NCBI RefSeq assembly: GCF_001050345.1
Contig: NZ_LFMW01000012.1
Span: 62,001 to 126,000 of the forward strand
Source of the DNA: Pseudomonas fildesensis
GTDB lineage: Bacteria; Pseudomonadota; Gammaproteobacteria; Pseudomonadales; Pseudomonadaceae
Length of the DNA: 64,000 nucleotides
Reading direction: 5' to 3'
Shown: in pieces, positions 61,327 through 64,000 of the stretch
Layout: each line of letters begins with the position of its first letter
Numbering within the stretch: the first letter of the stretch is position 1
The notes under the pieces: generated by a model
What the model was told of the DNA's origin: nothing
Seen by the model: the letters and a program-made list of their open reading frames with translations, nothing else
Database searches by the model: none
Made by a program: the position numbers and the translations under genes

Positions 61327-61787
61327 CAGGGCGCCTCGGTAATCAAGCCAACGTTGCCGACGCCGGCCTTCTGCAGCCCGCCCATGGCGCCCATGACGGA
61401 GCCATAGTCGACGACCTTGTCGCCGCGAATGAACACCTGGGTGTGCTTGCCGCCCTCGTTGCCGGACCGGATGATCTTGGTCACGGCATCGGTCATCTGC
61501 GGCAAGGTCATGGCCTTGTCCTGCTGTTTCTGGGTGTCGACTTCGCTGCCAAGGTTCCAGTAATAGGTCTTGTCAGCCTTGATCGAAATGGTCAGGACCT
61601 GAGTGTTGTTGTCTTGCGGCAAGGCTTCGCTGGAAACCTTGGGCAGATCAACCTTCACGCCCTGATTGAGCATCGGCGCGGTCACCATGAAGATCACCAG
61701 CAGCACCAGCATCACGTCGATGTAAGGCACTACGTTCATCTCGGCGACCGGCTTGCGCTTTTTGCGAGCTCGAGCGATTAAAGCCAT
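61326..61787 (-). CDS. tolR: Tol-Pal system protein TolR
   Basis: 153-aa ExbD-family inner-membrane protein. Single N-terminal helix with the conserved proton-path Asp in VVPYIDVMLVLLVIFMVTAP (about Asp24), then a periplasmic domain. With TolQ it forms the proton-driven motor that energises TolA. Confidence 0.96.
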   Translation of the reverse strand: MALIARARKKRKPVAEMNVVPYIDVMLVLLVIFMVTAPMLNQGVKVDLPKVSSEALPQDNNTQVLTISIKADKTYYWNLGSEVDTQKQQDKAMTLPQMTDAVTKIIRSGNEGGKHTQVFIRGDKVVDYGSVMGAMGGLQKAGVGNVGLITEAP

Positions 61788-61801
61788 TGGGAATTACCTG
61801 C

Positions 61802-62497
61802 TTATTCTTCGCTGGTGTGCACTTTACGGTGCAGGATCGCCTGGAATTCGTCGGCGAAGGTGTAGTAACGGCTGATCAAGGTCTCGCCGCGAGCAGCAAA
61901 ACGGTTGTAGGCGATTACTGCGGGAATGGCAGCGAACAGGCCGATCGCGGTGGCGATCAGGGCTTCTGCGATACCCGGGGCCACAGTGGCCAGAGTCGCT
62001 TGCTGGGCCTGGGCCAGGCCACGGAAGGAGTTCATGATCCCCCATACGGTACCGAACAGGCCGATGTACGGGCTGACGGAGCCGACGGTGGCGAGGAACG
62101 GCAGGCTCTGCTCCAGTTTCTCTTCTTCACGGGAAATGGCCACGCGCATGGCACGCGCCACGCCTTCCATGACCGCTTCCGGGTCAACGCCTGGCTGCTG
62201 ACGCAGACGGGAGAATTCCTTGAAGCCAGCGCGGAAGATCTGCTCGACGCCTGAATCCGGGTCAGGGTTACTGCCGGCCTGACGATAGAGCTTGGACAGG
62301 TCGATACCCGACCAGAAGCGCTCTTCAAAGCTCTCCAGGGCACGTCGACCGGCACGCAGCAGGTTGCTGCGCTGAAAAATCATGACCCAAGAGGTAACCG
62401 ATGCGGCTACCAGGATCAGCATCACCAGTTGAACCACGACACTGGCATTACTGACCAGGCTCCACATGGAGGAATGGTCGACGACGGTAGGTTCCAC
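61802..62497 (-). CDS. tolQ: Tol-Pal system protein TolQ
   Basis: 231-aa ExbB/MotA-family protein with three membrane helices (about residues 17-37, 130-155 and 170-190). Conserved stretches SVSPYIGLFGTVWGIMNSF and APGIAEALIATAIGLFAAIPAV line the proton path. Start is GTG at 62497 with GGAG 7 bases upstream; the gene begins one base after the ybgC stop. Confidence 0.95.
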   Translation of the reverse strand: MEPTVVDHSSMWSLVSNASVVVQLVMLILVAASVTSWVMIFQRSNLLRAGRRALESFEERFWSGIDLSKLYRQAGSNPDPDSGVEQIFRAGFKEFSRLRQQPGVDPEAVMEGVARAMRVAISREEEKLEQSLPFLATVGSVSPYIGLFGTVWGIMNSFRGLAQAQQATLATVAPGIAEALIATAIGLFAAIPAVIAYNRFAARGETLISRYYTFADEFQAILHRKVHTSEE

Positions 62498-62498
62498 G

Positions 62499-62954
62499 CT
62501 AAATCTCCTGCTTTGATTGTTTACCCGCGCCGCTCACGGCAGCAAAGGCCGCACGTAGAGTTTCGGGAATGGCCCGAGGTTTCAAACTGTTGGTGCGCAC
62601 ACACGCCACCAGGAACTGCCCCTCACAGAGCAGCGTTGCATCCGACGCCCGCCTGACTTGCTGTTTAAAGCGCAGGCTGACACGGTTCAATTCGATTACT
62701 TCTGCGCTGACCAGCAGCTCATCGTCGAGCCGCGCCGGCGCGTAATAACGCGCCTCGCTGGAATGCACGACAAACAACAGGTCCTCCCCTGCAAGCGTGG
62801 ATTGGGCAAAGCCCAGCTCCCGCAGCCGCTCGGTTCGAGCCCGCTCCATGAACTTGAGGTAATTGACGTAATACACGATGCCGCCAGCATCGGTGTCCTC
62901 GTAATAAACGCGACAGCGATGTGCGAACGACTGATCCCCGTTTTGCGCGCGCAT
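62499..62954 (-). CDS. ybgC: Tol-Pal-associated acyl-CoA thioesterase YbgC
   Basis: 151-aa hotdog-fold thioesterase. The 4-hydroxybenzoyl-CoA thioesterase signature YYEDTDAGGIVYYVNYLKFMERAR (residues 17-40) has the catalytic Asp. It is always near tolQ and probably acts on short acyl-CoA or acyl-ACP in phospholipid metabolism. ATG at 62954; the nearest ribosome site (GAGGAG) is rather far. Confidence 0.94.
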   Translation of the reverse strand: MRAQNGDQSFAHRCRVYYEDTDAGGIVYYVNYLKFMERARTERLRELGFAQSTLAGEDLLFVVHSSEARYYAPARLDDELLVSAEVIELNRVSLRFKQQVRRASDATLLCEGQFLVACVRTNSLKPRAIPETLRAAFAAVSGAGKQSKQEI

Positions 62955-63093
62955 ACTCTAGTGCTTACTCCTCAGGTTGCCAATCCGGTCAGGCAACTGT
63001 TTTTTCATTCAATGAAACATTTCCTGTGACTGAATGACGACGCCAGCCACTAGGACAGCACAAACCTTGAATAAATCGACCCGCGTGGTCTTT

Positions 63094-64000
63094 TTAATCG
63101 TCTACTGCATCGAGGAATTCGTCTACCACGGGCATCTCACCCAATCGTGACGGAATGTTTAACCCGAAGTGCAGATAGGCATGCCGAGTCACCACCCTGC
63201 CCCTCGGCGTACGCATGATGTAACCCTGCTGGATCAGGTACGGCTCCAGCACATCCTCAATGGTATGACGCTCTTCACTGATGGCGGCCGCCAGGCTGTC
63301 GACACCCACCGGGCCACCGTCGAACTTCTCGATCATGGTCAAGAGTAGACGTCGATCCTGGTGATCGAAGCCATGCTCGTCCACATCCAGCAGGTTCAAG
63401 GCCAGGTCGGCGACGGCCTTGGTGATATGCCCCTGGGCACGCACTTCGGCAAAGTCGCGCACGCGGCGCAGCAAACGGTTGGCAATCCGCGGCGTGCCAC
63501 GGGCCCGGCGGGCGATTTCAAACGCGCCTTCCGGGTCCAGCGGCAGGCCGAGGATGCTCGCCGAACGGCTGACAATGGTCGCCAGGTCCGCCGTGCTATA
63601 GAACTCTAGACGTTGAACAATGCCGAAACGGTCTCGCAGCGGGTTGGTCAACATACCCGCGCGCGTCGTCGCGCCCACCAGGGTGAACGGCGGCAGGTCG
63701 AGTTTGATCGAGCGGGCCGCAGGGCCTTCGCCGATCATGATGTCGAGCTGGAAGTCTTCCATGGCCGGGTACAGCACTTCCTCAACGATCGGCGACAGCC
63801 GGTGGATCTCGTCGATAAACAGCACGTCATGGGGTTCCAGGTTGGTCAGCAAGGCTGCCAGGTCGCCCGGACGCTCCAGCACCGGGCCAGAGGTGGACTT
63901 GATCGACACGCCCATTTCCTGGGCGATAATGTTGGCCAGGGTGGTCTTGCCCAACCCTGGCGGGCCGAAGATCAAGGTGTGGTCCAAAGACTCATTGCGC
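63094..64000 (-). CDS. ruvB: Holliday junction helicase RuvB (partial)
   Basis: ATPase motor of RuvABC branch migration. About 302 residues up to the C-terminus are in the window; the start lies beyond the right edge. Walker A GPPGLGKTTLA, Walker B VLFIDEIHRL, sensor-1 GATTRAG, arginine-finger region and the C-terminal winged helix (GYIMRTPRGRVVTRHAYLHFG) are seen. ruvA/ruvC should lie just outside. 139 bases separate it from ybgC. Confidence 0.96.
   Translation of the reverse strand, partial: RNESLDHTLIFGPPGLGKTTLANIIAQEMGVSIKSTSGPVLERPGDLAALLTNLEPHDVLFIDEIHRLSPIVEEVLYPAMEDFQLDIMIGEGPAARSIKLDLPPFTLVGATTRAGMLTNPLRDRFGIVQRLEFYSTADLATIVSRSASILGLPLDPEGAFEIARRARGTPRIANRLLRRVRDFAEVRAQGHITKAVADLALNLLDVDEHGFDHQDRRLLLTMIEKFDGGPVGVDSLAAAISEERHTIEDVLEPYLIQQGYIMRTPRGRVVTRHAYLHFGLNIPSRLGEMPVVDEFLDAVDD

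Overview
The window is about 64 kb of GC-rich chromosome from a Pseudomonas, most probably the P. fluorescens group. Evidence: a gtsABCD-type sugar ABC importer, a bifA-type protein with GGDQF and EAL motifs, arcDABC, a gcsR-gcvH-gcvP-sdaA-gcvT locus, cpxR/cpxP-like/cpxA, tol-pal, and many REP-type intergenic inverted repeats typical of this group. Most of it is core genome. There is no phage, insertion sequence, rRNA or CRISPR array.

Layout, left to right. 1-5.1 kb (minus): glucose/mannose-type ABC importer (gtsD partial, gtsC, gtsB, gtsA) preceded by a mannose/AGE-family isomerase; both promoters have the same architecture, with an 18-bp palindrome. 5.4-8.4 kb (minus): coiled-coil membrane protein, NAD-dependent epimerase, ArgP-like regulator. 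8.5-18.9 kb (mostly plus): ACT protein, LysE/ArgO exporter, sodB, bifA, imelysin, trkH, an AraC regulator (minus), Mpo1-like protein, two very small proteins, MFS transporter. 18.9-21.7 kb (minus): arfB, pentapeptide protein, aromatic-type amino acid permease with a Trp/Tyr-containing leader ORF. 22.2-23.4 kb (plus): a 45-residue peptide followed by an M29-aminopeptidase-like enzyme. 23.6-28.6 kb (minus): PHP phosphatase-yciO-scpA-scpB-DUF1289-rluB. 28.7-34.2 kb (plus): yciB, yciI, a membrane protein, the Cpx envelope-stress system, and a CaiB-type CoA transferase. 34.4-42.4 kb: alkA and an arcD paralogue (minus), divergent from arcDABC plus a DUF5064 gene. 42.7-50.6 kb (plus): glycine cleavage and serine deamination under GcsR and sigma-54. 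51-55.4 kb: cold-shock protein, RDD protein, nadA (minus), an ACP-like gene followed by a deletion scar joining a ketosynthase start to an MMPL exporter end, then MerR and a quinone reductase (minus). 55.9-64 kb (minus): tRNA-Lys, queC, queE, cpoB, pal, tolB, tolA, tolR, tolQ, ybgC, ruvB (partial).

How the genes work together: the arc genes turn arginine into ornithine, CO2, ammonia and ATP. The gcv/sda genes turn glycine and serine into C1 units, ammonia and pyruvate. The tol-pal block keeps the outer membrane attached during division. Cpx senses envelope stress.

The items I find most worth following up are the short peptide with an M29-like partner enzyme (22.2-23.4 kb), the ketosynthase/MMPL deletion scar (53.9 kb), the twin gts promoters, the three GcsR-type palindromes with a -24/-12 promoter, and the permease leader ORF.
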